Assembly (NCBI RefSeq): GCF_000253255.1
Contig: NC_015583.1
Location: forward strand, 682,001-746,000
Length of the DNA: 64,000 bases
Reading direction: 5' to 3'
From: Novosphingobium sp. PP1Y
GTDB taxonomy: Bacteria; Pseudomonadota; Alphaproteobacteria; Sphingomonadales; Sphingomonadaceae
The notes under the pieces are model-generated. The model made no database searches. It was not told the origin of the DNA and saw nothing but the letters and a program-made list of their open reading frames with translations. Of the stretch, positions 17,275 to 26,370 are shown in pieces. Positions within the stretch are counted from its first letter, which is position 1. The number at the start of each line of letters is the position of its first letter. A program made the position numbers and the translations under genes.

Positions 17275-18003
17275 TCAGGCGGCCAGGGCCCTTGCAAGGT
17301 CACCCAGAAGCCGCTCGCCGTCGCCGCGCCAGGCGCTGCCGTGCATGCAGGCCAGGACCTGCGGCCTGCTGGCAGCCAGACGAGCCAGTGTCGGCCCGGT
17401 CTCGGGTGCGTGGGCATAATAGTCCATGACCTGGCGGAACGCCTCGCTGGGGCCGAGGATATTGCCTTCGGTCAGGACCTCACGGCCTTCGCCGGGCTGT
17501 GTGAACAGGTCGCCGCAGAACAGGGTGCGCGTGCTCCTTTCGAACAGAAAGCCGTTGTCCCAGCCATGGGGCACGTGCGGTGCATCGAACCACTGCACGT
17601 CCCGGCCGCCCAGATCGAGCACCTCGTCTTCGGACAGGACCTTCGGCGGGCGGCTGGCGATGTCTCCGATCGACGTCATGGCGCCTACCGCGCTGCACAG
17701 CGGCACGGCGTCGGGCGCGCAGGCGAGCCATTCGTTGAGCGAACCGCACTCGTCCGCCTCCATGTGGCAGAAGCCGACATAGCGAAGCCGCGAGCAGGGC
17801 ATGACCTGCTCGACAGCTTGGCGCACGACCGGGAAAAGCTGGCGCGGACCGGTATGGAAGAGGAGGGGGCGTTCCGCCTCTACAAGGTACTGGTTGAAGG
17901 AGAAGGCCGTATTTTCGTCTATCGCCACCGGCGTATTGATGCGCCAGATCCCCTCTGCCACCTCGCCAATGTTGGTGCGGGTTTCCTTGTTGGTCATGCC
18001 CAT
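17275..18003 (-). CDS. Metallo-beta-lactamase-fold protein of the di-iron (ODP/flavodiiron-like) type
   Basis: A 242-residue single-domain protein. The di-metal ligand set matches flavodiiron proteins almost position for position: H80-x-E82-x-D84, H146 (VPHGWDN), D165 (FCGDLF) and H221 (CMHGSAW). There is no flavodoxin domain, so it belongs with the short oxygen-binding di-iron proteins, often sensors or partner subunits. The ATG at 18003 has AAGGAG 9 bases upstream and is preferred over longer forms. It follows the NTF2-like gene by 94 bases and precedes the Lar gene by 3. The role could be oxygen, peroxide or NO chemistry; this is inferred from ligands. Confidence 0.82.
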   Translation of the reverse strand: MGMTNKETRTNIGEVAEGIWRINTPVAIDENTAFSFNQYLVEAERPLLFHTGPRQLFPVVRQAVEQVMPCSRLRYVGFCHMEADECGSLNEWLACAPDAVPLCSAVGAMTSIGDIASRPPKVLSEDEVLDLGGRDVQWFDAPHVPHGWDNGFLFERSTRTLFCGDLFTQPGEGREVLTEGNILGPSEAFRQVMDYYAHAPETGPTLARLAASRPQVLACMHGSAWRGDGERLLGDLARALAA

Positions 18004-18097
18004 CGCGCAGGACTCCTTACGCGCATCGCCCATTAGCCCTGCCTTATGCCCCTTTTCGCGGCTTCTGTCGCCCCCGAGCCCCCTGCATGAGAAGCTT

Positions 18098-18580
18098 TCA
18101 AAGGCCCAAATCGGAAAGGCCGGGATGATCGGCCGGTCGAGGACCGATGGGCCAGCGGAACAGGCGATCCTCTTCTGCGATCGGCAGGTCGTTGATGCTG
18201 GCAATGCGGCGTTCCATTAGCCCCTCCGCATCGAACTGCCAGTTCTCGTTGCCATAGCTGCGGAACCATTGCCCGGCATCGTCGCGCCATTCGTAAGCAA
18301 AGCGCACGGCGATGCGGTTGCCGTCGTGGGCCCAAAGTTCCTTGATCAGACGGTAGTCGTTTTCCTTCTCCCACTTGCGTGTCAGGAACGCCAGGATGGC
18401 CTCGCGACCCTGCAGGAACTCGCTGCGATTTCGCCAGATGCTGCCGGGCGTATAAGCGAGGGCGACCTTGGCGGGATCGCGGCTGTTCCAGCCGTCTTCG
18501 GCGGCCTGCACCTTATCGGCGGCGCTGGCGGCGGAAAACGGGGGCAAGGGCGGTCGGGTCACGGTTCGGCCTCCGGTCAT
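18098..18580 (-). CDS. NTF2-like fold protein (DUF1348)
   Basis: A 160-residue protein of the nuclear-transport-factor-2 superfamily. It has the DUF1348 pattern of AAEDGWNSRDPAKVALAYTP, FLQGREAILAFLTRKWEKE, and the aromatic core AVRFAYEWRDDAGQWFRSYG. Members are small cone-shaped binding or enzyme domains; none is well defined. Its ATG overlaps the stop of the upstream VOC gene (ATGA), so the two are translationally coupled in the LysR-linked operon. Confidence 0.85.
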   Translation of the reverse strand: MTGGRTVTRPPLPPFSAASAADKVQAAEDGWNSRDPAKVALAYTPGSIWRNRSEFLQGREAILAFLTRKWEKENDYRLIKELWAHDGNRIAVRFAYEWRDDAGQWFRSYGNENWQFDAEGLMERRIASINDLPIAEEDRLFRWPIGPRPADHPGLSDLGL

Positions 18581-19002
18581 GCAAAAGGTGTCGCGAATTC
18601 GATGCGAATGCCGCCGGGCATCGCGCAGATGAAATGCCTTGTTCGCGATCCCGCGCGGATCGGTTCGGGGGCAAATTCGATACGCGTGCCGGGATGGTTG
18701 CGGACGCGTTCGAATACAATGTCCAGGCGTTCCTCGTCCGGTACGCTCAGGGCAAGGTGGTGAAGGCCGATGTTGCTGCGTCGGTCGAAGTCTCGCGCCG
18801 ACCGCGGATCCGCCACTTGCCACAAGGTCAGCAAGGTGGTGCCATCGGATACGAAAGCTGCAGGATAGTCCGGCACTTCGCCGACCCGTTCGAAGCCGAG
18901 GGCATCGAGGAAGAAGCCGCAGGCTTCCTCCAGGTCGCGCACGGCAAGACCTACGTGATGGGCGCCCTTTGTAAGCTTCGTGGGGGTCAGATCTGTGGCC
19001 AC
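18577..19002 (-). CDS. VOC family (glyoxalase/dioxygenase superfamily) protein
   Basis: A 141-residue protein with paired beta-alpha-beta modules. The first has HHVGLAVRDLEEACGFFLDALGFERVG-like order (metal His in GAHHVGLAV); the second has NIGLHHLALSV and ends GGIRIEFATPF with a probable metal Glu. The GTG at 19002 is chosen because AAAGGAG lies 6 bases before it and the fold begins at once; the coding region overlaps the end of the PNPOx-like gene by 16 bases. It could be a lyase, isomerase or extradiol dioxygenase; the substrate is unknown. Confidence 0.82.
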   Translation of the reverse strand: MATDLTPTKLTKGAHHVGLAVRDLEEACGFFLDALGFERVGEVPDYPAAFVSDGTTLLTLWQVADPRSARDFDRRSNIGLHHLALSVPDEERLDIVFERVRNHPGTRIEFAPEPIRAGSRTRHFICAMPGGIRIEFATPFA

Positions 19003-19565
19003 TCTCCGCTCCTTTGCATGTTGGCGATGTCCTGCGCCGTCCAGCGCGGCGTGATATGTTGCGGGCAATTCCAGTCGAAGGCGACGACGTTGATGACGAA
19101 GGCGCCTTCCGGAATTGCCGAATAACCTTCCGGCATCAGCGCAAGGACCGTTTCGGGATCCTCGGAAACCGCGATGCGGCTGGCGTGGCCGATCAGTTTG
19201 AGCCTTCGCCGCGCCGGGTAATCGACAAGGATGAGAGCGACGCGATCCTCCTCTGCGACGTTCCCGGCCGACATGTACTGGCGGTTCCCGCGAAAGTCGG
19301 CAAATCCGATCCGATTGGCGCCAAGTTGGCGCAGGAAGCCCGCCGGCCCTCCGCGATGCTGAACGTAGGGCCAGCCGTCTGCGGTGACACTGGCCATGTA
19401 TAAGCTGTCCCGTGCGGCGATGAATTCGGCCTCCCGTTGCCCAAGGGGATCGGGAAGTGCGTCAGATCGCGATTCCATTGCCGCATAGGAAGCGCGCGAT
19501 CCGGCCTGCGCCTGCATGGCCCGTGCTGCCTTCCCGAGCATTGTCGTGAGAAAGTTCGCCGTCAT
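18987..19565 (-). CDS. Pyridoxamine-5'-phosphate-oxidase-like FMN-binding protein
   Basis: A 192-residue split-barrel protein of the PNPOx superfamily. Visible are SLYMASVTADGWPYVQHRGGPAG, the FMN-binding stretch FADFRGNRQYMSAGN, and LILVDYPARRRLKLIGHA. Family members bind FMN, F420 or heme and are often general redox enzymes near LysR regulators. It is the first gene of a minus-strand operon (PNPOx, VOC, NTF2, MBL-fold, Lar). It is divergent from the LysR gene across 80 AT-rich bases, so it is the expected LysR target. Confidence 0.85.
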   Translation of the reverse strand: MTANFLTTMLGKAARAMQAQAGSRASYAAMESRSDALPDPLGQREAEFIAARDSLYMASVTADGWPYVQHRGGPAGFLRQLGANRIGFADFRGNRQYMSAGNVAEEDRVALILVDYPARRRLKLIGHASRIAVSEDPETVLALMPEGYSAIPEGAFVINVVAFDWNCPQHITPRWTAQDIANMQRSGEWPQI

Positions 19566-19645
19566 GGCGGGACAATTACCACTCGCCCGATTTTGTGATA
19601 ATGATCAAAATATGACAGTCACTATTTCATAATATAGAATAATAG
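19566..19645. promoter_or_regulatory. Divergent promoter region of the LysR gene and PNPOx operon
   Basis: Eighty bases that turn sharply AT-rich (GATAATGATCAAAATATG, then TTTCATAATATAGAATAATAG) against a GC-rich background. Several T-N11-A style LysR boxes can be drawn, and -10-like TATAAT/ATAATA stretches face both ways. No single operator stands out. Confidence 0.5.
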
Positions 19646-20551
19646 ATGGATCGCTTCGAGGCCTTGAGCACTTTCGTCGAGATTGCCGAGCACGGGAGTT
19701 TTGCCGGTGCGGCTCGGGCGCTTGGCCAGTCACCGGCAAAGATGACGCGGACCATCGCGGCGCTAGAGGCGCATCTTGGCGTCACCCTGTTTCACCGTTC
19801 AACCCGGAGCGTAGCACTTTCGCACGAGGGGGCCGCCTTGCTCGAGCGCGCGAGGGGATTGCTCGCAGACTTGCGCGAGGCCGAGCATCTGGTGATGGGC
19901 CGCGGCGCCGCGCCGCAGGGGGAACTGCGCGTGACCGCACCTGTGCTGTTCGGGCGCATGCATGTCCTGCCCGTCGTTGCTGGGCTGTTGGCTGACCATC
20001 CCGGTCTGTCGGCAAGGATGATGCTGCTCAACCGCAATGTGCGCATAGTCGAGGAAGGTATCGACGTCGCCGTACGCATCGGAGAACTATCTGACAGCAC
20101 GCTGATGCGGGTGCGGCTCGGCGCGGTACGGCAGGTGATCGTGGCCAGCCCCAGTTACCTTGAACAGCGCGGAACGCCTACCGAGCCTGCCGAACTGGCT
20201 GGGCATGATTGCATCGACGGTTCCTCTATTCGGCCGGACAATGTCTGGCGGTTCGGTGAGGACAGGTCGCTCAAGGTCGAAGTGCAACCCCGATTGTTGA
20301 TCAACGACATTGCCGCGCGCATCGCGGCTGCCGAGGCGGGAGCCGGTGTGGTCAATGTGCTCAGTTATCAGGTGGCAGAGGCGCTGCGGGTCGGCCGATT
20401 GGTCAGCCTCCTTGAAGATCGGGCGCCCCCGCCCCTGGCCGTGCAACTGCTCTACCATCCCAGCCGTGCGGCAATGCCCGCCGTGCGCGCCTTCATCGAA
20501 GCGATGAGAGCACGCGCGACCCGGGATGCGTGGCGCGACAACCGCTGGTGA
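19646..20551 (+). CDS. LysR family transcriptional regulator
   Basis: A 301-residue regulator. The winged helix-turn-helix is at about 1-60 (FVEIAEHGSFAGAARALGQS, then FHRSTRSVALSHEGAALLERA). The C-terminal half is a periplasmic-binding-like effector domain of the CrgA/DmlR-type group (VRIGELSDSTLMRVRLGAVR). It is divergent from the PNPOx-VOC-NTF2-MBL operon, the usual arrangement for a LysR regulator and its target. The effector is unknown. Confidence 0.92.
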   Translation: MDRFEALSTFVEIAEHGSFAGAARALGQSPAKMTRTIAALEAHLGVTLFHRSTRSVALSHEGAALLERARGLLADLREAEHLVMGRGAAPQGELRVTAPVLFGRMHVLPVVAGLLADHPGLSARMMLLNRNVRIVEEGIDVAVRIGELSDSTLMRVRLGAVRQVIVASPSYLEQRGTPTEPAELAGHDCIDGSSIRPDNVWRFGEDRSLKVEVQPRLLINDIAARIAAAEAGAGVVNVLSYQVAEALRVGRLVSLLEDRAPPPLAVQLLYHPSRAAMPAVRAFIEAMRARATRDAWRDNRW

Positions 20552-20746
20552 CGCACATTTGCGCCGCGGCGCTTCGGTACTCATCGTTCAGCTAGTTGTT
20601 CGCGCGATGCGCCGGACCGTAGCAAGGGACCGGCGGGTCCTGCAAATGGGCCTGCCATGACAGTGTTACCGGCAGCGATCCGCAGAGATCTTGTCGTGAT
20701 CGCACGTCGAGAAAGCGAAGATATTCATGGCCTTGGGAGAGCGTGG

Positions 20747-22684
20747 ATGAAGTTCGGGGGAGAGGCGCGCAGTCTTCGCATGGGGGCGTTGGCGTTCGCC
20801 GCGACGGCCCTGGGGGCTGCGTTGATGTTCGGTGGCAGCCTTGAGGCTGCCGCGCCGACAAAGGATCAGGCCGTGGCTGCCGACAGCTATCGCGACACCT
20901 CATCGTTGCCGGAAGAGATCGAAGCGAAGGGCAGCGCGATCTGGAGCGGGACGTGTGCCGCTTGTCACGACACCGGCATGGCCCGCGCGCCGGCCCGGAT
21001 CATTCTACAGCAGATGACGCCCGAAGCGATCTTCAAGGTCCTGACCAGCGGCGTCATGGTACCGATGACCACTTCGCTCGATGATGGCGAGAAGCGGGTC
21101 GTTTCCGAATATATTGCCGGTCGTCCCTTCGGTTCGACCGATGTCGCAGCCATGCCCAAGTGCGAGGGAGAAGCTGCGATCTTTGATCGTTCGGCGCCAA
21201 CGAGTTACCCGTACTGGGGCGTCGACCGGGGCAACACGCATTTCATCCCCGAAGACAAGGCCGGAATTTCGCCGGAAGACGTAGGCGATCTGGAATTGAA
21301 GTGGGCCATTGCCATTCCAAATGCGACGCGCGTGCGCTCGCAGCCCGCCTTCGCCGGTGGCGCCGTGATTCTCGGCGGGCAGGACAATGCCGTGCGTGCC
21401 TTCGACGAGAAGACGGGCTGCCTGCGCTGGTCGTTCGAAAGCGATGCCGAAGTGCGCACGGGCATTGTAGTTCAGAGCTGGGATAGGGATGACGCAAAGG
21501 CCAATCCGCTTGCATTCTTCGGCGATGTCACCGGCAATGCCTACGCCGTCGAGGCGTTCACCGGAAAGCAGGTCTGGAAGATCTCCGCCGACGACCATGC
21601 CTCGACGACCCTGACCGGCACGCCGGCAGTCCACGAAGGTGTGGTCTACATCCCGGTTTCCTCGCTCGAAGAAGGGGCAGCTTCGAGCGCGGGGTATCCG
21701 TGCTGCACCTTTCGCGGCTCGCTGCTGGCGGTGGATGCGGCAACCGGCAAGACCAGGTGGCGGACTTATCTTGTGCCGGAGCCGAAAGTGGGCTCCCCCG
21801 GCGTGACCGGAAAGGCCCTGTATGGCCCCTCCGGCGCCCCGGTCTGGTCCGCACCGACGATCGATGCCAGGCGTGGCCGGATCTATGTGGCGACGGGCGA
21901 CAATTACACCGGCCCGGGCACAGATCTCAGCGATGCGCTGGTGGCACTCGAGATCGATAGCGGCGCGGTTGCCTGGCATTATCAGGCCTTGGGCGCCGAC
22001 GTCTGGAACGGCGCCTGTGAAGAGTCCGACCGGGCAAACTGCCCCGAAGAGGACGGACCCGACTTCGACTTCGGAGCGCCTCCGGTGCTGGCCGCGACGC
22101 ATGATGGCAGGGAGATGATCCTGCTCGGCCAGAAATCGGGCATCGCCTATGGCGTCGATCCAGACAGCGGCAAGCTGGTGTGGAAGAACCGGGTCGGTCG
22201 CGGGGGCGTCGTAGGCGGCATCCACTTCGGCATGGCCGCGGCCAACGGCGTGGTCTTCGTGCCGGTTTCCGACGTCCCCGATGGCAACGAATATGATATC
22301 CAGCCCAGGCCAGGCCTCTACGCGCTCGACATTGCGACAGGCAAATACGTCTGGCAGGCACCTGCGGCCGACGTCTGCAATGGCAAGGCGCTATGCTACC
22401 CGGGCTATTCGGCAGCCATCACCGCGACACCGGGCCTGGTCTTCGCCGGGGCGAACGACGGGCACATGCGCGCCTATGCGACTGCCGACGGCGCGGTTTT
22501 GTGGGATCTCGATACCACGGTCGACTACAAGGCCCTGAACGGGGAAATCGGCCACGGCGGATCGATGAGCGGTGGGTCAGCACCCATGCCGCATGACGGA
22601 ATGCTCTTCATTACCTCGGGCTATGGCTTTGCGGGCAAGATGCCGGGCAATGTCTTCCTGGCTTATGGACCCAAGGAGAAGTGA
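20747..22684 (+). CDS. PQQ-dependent dehydrogenase with N-terminal cytochrome c domain (polyvinyl-alcohol-dehydrogenase-like)
   Basis: A 645-residue periplasmic quinohemoprotein. After a signal sequence (about 1-35) comes a monoheme domain with CAACH at 70-74 and a Met ligand near 104-107, then a beta-propeller of PQQ repeats (for example GQDNAVRAFDEKTGCLRW, LYALDIATGKYVWQAP). This order, heme first and propeller second, is that of sphingomonad polyvinyl alcohol dehydrogenase and differs from type II quinohemoprotein alcohol dehydrogenases, where heme is last. A vicinal Cys pair (GYPCCTFRG) is present. The ATG at 20747 follows GGGAGAG by 7 bases. No oxidised-PVA hydrolase is adjacent, so the substrate may be another secondary alcohol. 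Confidence 0.85.
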   Translation: MKFGGEARSLRMGALAFAATALGAALMFGGSLEAAAPTKDQAVAADSYRDTSSLPEEIEAKGSAIWSGTCAACHDTGMARAPARIILQQMTPEAIFKVLTSGVMVPMTTSLDDGEKRVVSEYIAGRPFGSTDVAAMPKCEGEAAIFDRSAPTSYPYWGVDRGNTHFIPEDKAGISPEDVGDLELKWAIAIPNATRVRSQPAFAGGAVILGGQDNAVRAFDEKTGCLRWSFESDAEVRTGIVVQSWDRDDAKANPLAFFGDVTGNAYAVEAFTGKQVWKISADDHASTTLTGTPAVHEGVVYIPVSSLEEGAASSAGYPCCTFRGSLLAVDAATGKTRWRTYLVPEPKVGSPGVTGKALYGPSGAPVWSAPTIDARRGRIYVATGDNYTGPGTDLSDALVALEIDSGAVAWHYQALGADVWNGACEESDRANCPEEDGPDFDFGAPPVLAATHDGREMILLGQKSGIAYGVDPDSGKLVWKNRVGRGGVVGGIHFGMAAANGVVFVPVSDVPDGNEYDIQPRPGLYALDIATGKYVWQAPAADVCNGKALCYPGYSAAITATPGLVFAGANDGHMRAYATADGAVLWDLDTTVDYKALNGEIGHGGSMSGGSAPMPHDGMLFITSGYGFAGKMPGNVFLAYGPKEK

Positions 22685-23088
22685 GGTTCGATTGCCCGCC
22701 TGGTTCGCCCCTCGGCAAAGCCACCGGTCGGTGCCAAGTGGGCGTCTGCTTCAATCGCACCTCAGGTCGATCTGTTCTGTCACTGCCCGATCGTTTGTCG
22801 AACCCAGCGTGACGCAATTGCGCGGGCTGCCATTTTAAAATCCACGAGGTCGCGGCTTTCCTCGTCCAATTGCGCAGCCCGGGCGATTCCCCGGCCGGGC
22901 GGACGGGAGTCTCGAACTGCCGCGTTTTTCACTGCGCCTGCATCTGCTGCGGGCCAGCCATCGCATGCAACTGGCAGTCGGACGCACGGGTGGTTGACGC
23001 CGTGCCCGGGCCCTCACACGCGCCGTCCGGTCAAGGCAGCGTGGATCGACAACGCGCAATAAGCCACCTTTAGGGTCCGGATTTCAGA
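22685..23088. other. Intergenic region, 404 bases
   Basis: I see no gene here. Short open frames on both strands lack ribosome sites and protein-like composition. The 3' half should hold the mreB promoter, but no convincing -35/-10 pair was found. Confidence 0.4.
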
Positions 23089-24132
23089 ATGCGATTATCG
23101 CGCTTATTCAATTTTTCATCTCACGACATGGCGATCGATCTGGGGACCGTGAACACGCTCGTGTACGTCCGGGGCCGGGGCATCGTCCTGAACGAACCCT
23201 CGGTCGTGGCGCTAGAAACGCTGGGTGGAATTCCGCGCGTGCGGGCGATCGGCAGCGATGCGAAGCTGATGATGGGCAAGACGCCTGACAACGTTTCGAC
23301 GATCCGGCCTCTTCGCGGGGGTGTGATCGCCGACATCGACGTTGCCGAACTGATGATCAAGCATTTCATCGACAAGGCGCACGATGGGCCAAGCCGCCTG
23401 CCGCGCCGGCCCGAAATCGCAATCTGCGTACCTTCCGGTTCGACGCCGGTGGAGCGTCGTGCCATTCAACATGCGGCAAGCCAGGCCGGCGCATCGAAGG
23501 TCTGGTTCGTCGAGGAATCGATGGCTGCGGCTATCGGTGCGGGCATGCCTGTCACCGAGCCGGTTGGCGCGATGGTAGTCGATATCGGCGGCGGGACGAC
23601 AGAAGTCGCGGTCCTCTCCCTGCGCGGATCGGCCTACAGCACCTCCGTTCGCATCGGCGGAGACAAGCTCGACGAGGCGATCGCTCTTGCCGTAAGGCGC
23701 AAGCACAACCTGATGATCGGCGAAGTGACCGCAGAACGCATCAAGCTGGCCATCGGCACCGCGCGCATGCCCGACGATGGTTGTGGGCAGGTGATCCGCA
23801 CCAAGGGACGGGACCTGGTGAACGGTGTGCCCAAGGAAATCGAAATCAGTCAGGCCGAGATTGCCGAGGCGATCTCTGAATCAGTCAACCAGATCGTCGA
23901 GACCGTGTTGAACGCGCTGGAGAACACCGCGCCGGAGCTGGCCGCGGACATCGTAGACCAGGGGATCGTGATGACGGGCGGAGGCGCTTTGCTCGATCAC
24001 CTCGACGTGATCCTCTCGCGCGGGACCGGGCTTCCCGTAACCGTTGCTGACAATCCGCTGCTGTGCGTGGCGAATGGTGCAGGGCTGGCGCTGGAAGATC
24101 CGATTTACAAGGGCGTCCTGATCGCGGCCTGA
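23089..24132 (+). CDS. MreB/Mbl-family actin homologue (orphan copy)
   Basis: A 347-residue cytoskeletal ATPase that normally forms membrane-bound filaments organising cell-wall synthesis in rods. The phosphate-1 motif is IDLGTVNTLVYVRGRGIVLN, phosphate-2 is VVDIGGGTTEVAVLSL, the adenosine motif is IVMTGGGALLDHLD, and VEESMAAAIGAG carries the catalytic-side residues (most MreBs have EEPMAAAIGAG). The N-terminal MRLSRLFNF gives a membrane-binding amphipathic stretch. It is not next to mreC, mreD, mrdA or rodA, as the main alphaproteobacterial mreB normally is, so it is probably a second, specialised copy. It is followed by the diguanylate cyclase. Confidence 0.9.
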   Translation: MRLSRLFNFSSHDMAIDLGTVNTLVYVRGRGIVLNEPSVVALETLGGIPRVRAIGSDAKLMMGKTPDNVSTIRPLRGGVIADIDVAELMIKHFIDKAHDGPSRLPRRPEIAICVPSGSTPVERRAIQHAASQAGASKVWFVEESMAAAIGAGMPVTEPVGAMVVDIGGGTTEVAVLSLRGSAYSTSVRIGGDKLDEAIALAVRRKHNLMIGEVTAERIKLAIGTARMPDDGCGQVIRTKGRDLVNGVPKEIEISQAEIAEAISESVNQIVETVLNALENTAPELAADIVDQGIVMTGGGALLDHLDVILSRGTGLPVTVADNPLLCVANGAGLALEDPIYKGVLIAA

Positions 24133-24223
24133 AGCGGGCCCGGTGACGGGCATGCCTGCCGGTCCGGAGATCCGAACGAACCTTTAACCTTTGAGTATCC
24201 GGTGTGGACTATAGGCTTGCATC

Positions 24224-26032
24224 ATGCGCTTATCGACCATCACCAACTGGGCATATGGAGCGACAGTTGCGCTCACGCTCTTATCGGGTGCGACCATGCT
24301 CATGGCGTCGGCCGCCCAGAAACAGGAGCGCGATGCCGTACAGCAACGCTACGAACTCGATCATGCGACATCGCTCGTTGCGGAAGATATCGGTGTTCTG
24401 AGCGGCCTCGCGCGTCAGTACGCGATCAGTGGCAGCCTGGCCGACCTCACTGCCTATCGGCATGAGCTCAAGGAACTCGCGAAAGTTAAGGATCGCGCCC
24501 GTCACATTCGCGATGCAGGTGCGAGCACTGCGGAGCTGTACGACCTGCGGCAGGTGTTCCGGCAGGCCGACGCCCTGCTGGACGAACAGGATGCTGCCAT
24601 CAAGGTTCGCGGCGAAGGGAAACGCGACCAGGCCATCGCCGTCCTGTTCTCGCCCGAGTATGAGCGCGAGCTGGAGCGCATCCAGGTCGGGGTCGTCAAG
24701 TTCCAGAGCCGGATCGACCAGCGCACCGAAGCGGTGATGCAGGAAGCCGTGCGCACCTCGCGGCTTTGGCGGACCACGTCGGAGATCATGCTGGGCGTAA
24801 CCGGTTTGCTGTTCCTCTGCGTTCTCTATTTCATATTCCGTCGCCGCGTCCTTCATCCGGTCGTGAAGCTCAGCGACGTCGTGACGAGGCTGGCAGCGCA
24901 GGACTACGCGGTCGAACCCCCGGTCTATGACCAGATCGACGAAATCGGCGATATGGCACAGGCCCTGCGGATCTTTCGCGAGAACGGCATCGAACGGCAA
25001 CGGCTCGAACGGGAGCGCGATGCGGACCGCAGCGTGCGTGACCTGCTCTCGCGTATGACGCAGCGCATGCAGAACTGCGACACGATCGGCGACCTTCGCG
25101 GCATCGTCGAACGCTTCATTCCCAGCATTGTCCCATCGGCTGCGGGGAGCCTGTTCCTGCTCGATTCCGAGCGGGACGAGATGGTCGAATTCTGCTCATG
25201 GATCGAACCGAAGCAGTCACGGTCGAGATTCCCGGTCAGCGCGTGCTGGGCCCTGCGGCGCGGCGGCCTGCACAAGGCGGCAGGCGGTGTGATCGATGTG
25301 CCCTGCGATCACCTTGAGCCTACCGGACAGGGCGTCACCGAGACGATCTGTCTTCCGCTGGTCGCGCGGCGCGGGACGCTGGGCCTGCTCTATTTCGAGT
25401 TCGCTGCCGGCGGTGCTTCCGCAACCGTCTCCGATGTTTATCTGAATATCCTGGCCGAAAATGTCGGACTGGCCCTCGATAACTTGCGCCTGCGCGACGC
25501 CTTGCAGGACATGGCCATGGCGGATCCCCTGACCAGCCTCTCGAACCGGCGCAAGCTCGAGGTCGCCCTCGAAAGCCATGTGGCAGGCGCCCGGCCTGAC
25601 CTTTCGATCAGCTGCGCCATGATCGACATTGATCACTTCAAGCGCTTCAACGATGAACATGGACACGATGCGGGCGATGCGGTTCTGCGCGCAGTCGGGA
25701 AGGCCCTGAAGGACGCTGTGCGTTCCGACGACCATGTCTTTCGCTATGGCGGTGAGGAGTTCCTGCTCCTTATGCCCGGCCTCGGCCCCGAAGAGGCCGG
25801 GCGACGGGTCGAATCCATCAGGGCTTCGATCGCCGGACTGCGCCTGCGTCACGCGGACAGGATCCTGGGACAAATCAACGTATCGGCCGGGGTTGCCTGC
25901 GCGCCGGCTCACTGTAACCGCGATGCGTTGGTTCAGGCCGCCGATGCGGCCTTGTACGAGGCCAAGCGAAACGGTCGCAACCGGGTCGCGATGGCCCCGC
26001 TGAAGGAAACTGAAGGCAGGGCCATCGGCTAG
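24224..26032 (+). CDS. Membrane diguanylate cyclase (HAMP-GAF-GGDEF)
   Basis: A 602-residue signalling enzyme making cyclic di-GMP from GTP. It has an N-terminal membrane helix (about 8-30), a periplasmic helical sensor region (31-185), a second helix (about 187-208, IMLGVTGLLFLCVLYFIF), a HAMP linker, a GAF domain (about 285-430) and a GGDEF domain. The active site is GGEEF at 509-513, so it should be catalytic. The inhibitory I-site is intact: R500-S-D-D503 five residues before GGEEF. No EAL domain is present. It lies 92 bases after the mreB copy and may be separately transcribed. Confidence 0.93.
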   Translation: MRLSTITNWAYGATVALTLLSGATMLMASAAQKQERDAVQQRYELDHATSLVAEDIGVLSGLARQYAISGSLADLTAYRHELKELAKVKDRARHIRDAGASTAELYDLRQVFRQADALLDEQDAAIKVRGEGKRDQAIAVLFSPEYERELERIQVGVVKFQSRIDQRTEAVMQEAVRTSRLWRTTSEIMLGVTGLLFLCVLYFIFRRRVLHPVVKLSDVVTRLAAQDYAVEPPVYDQIDEIGDMAQALRIFRENGIERQRLERERDADRSVRDLLSRMTQRMQNCDTIGDLRGIVERFIPSIVPSAAGSLFLLDSERDEMVEFCSWIEPKQSRSRFPVSACWALRRGGLHKAAGGVIDVPCDHLEPTGQGVTETICLPLVARRGTLGLLYFEFAAGGASATVSDVYLNILAENVGLALDNLRLRDALQDMAMADPLTSLSNRRKLEVALESHVAGARPDLSISCAMIDIDHFKRFNDEHGHDAGDAVLRAVGKALKDAVRSDDHVFRYGGEEFLLLMPGLGPEEAGRRVESIRASIAGLRLRHADRILGQINVSAGVACAPAHCNRDALVQAADAALYEAKRNGRNRVAMAPLKETEGRAIG

Positions 26033-26169
26033 GCTTGCGATCGGTTGCCTTGCGCGGCCCCGTCGCAAGGCGGGTGTTCGAAAAACCTGAACGAATAGGC
26101 TGGATTTATCCGAATTCTCCTGAGGTCCGGGCATCGGCATAGATGCTGGCACCCACTGGAGATGCCCCC

Positions 26170-26370
26170 ATGAGCAAGTACTTCGAACCGATCGGTATGT
26201 GCGCCAGGCAGCTCGCGAATATCGCCGAGCCTGCCATCATCGCGTTCAGTGTCGCGGGCTTGACCGGCGGGACGCTGGCTACGCTGGGGATCCTTGCCGA
26301 TCATGCCCGAGGACGAGGTTCGGCAAGGACACTTGCAGCAGATGATGTCTCGTGCAGCGGCGAGGTGTGA
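26170..26370 (+). CDS. Small putative membrane protein
   Basis: A 66-residue open frame opening MSKYFEPIGMCARQLANIAE, with one hydrophobic stretch (about 23-46, IIAFSVAGLTGGTLATLGIL) and a polar tail. A GGAG lies 8 bases before the ATG at 26170. It ends directly against the stop of the convergent phnA. No family recognised; it could be a chance frame. Confidence 0.4.
   Translation: MSKYFEPIGMCARQLANIAEPAIIAFSVAGLTGGTLATLGILADHARGRGSARTLAADDVSCSGEV

Noticed and set aside
22835..23059. Minus-strand 74-codon frame upstream of mreB
   Set aside because: Arg-rich random-looking composition and no start signal.
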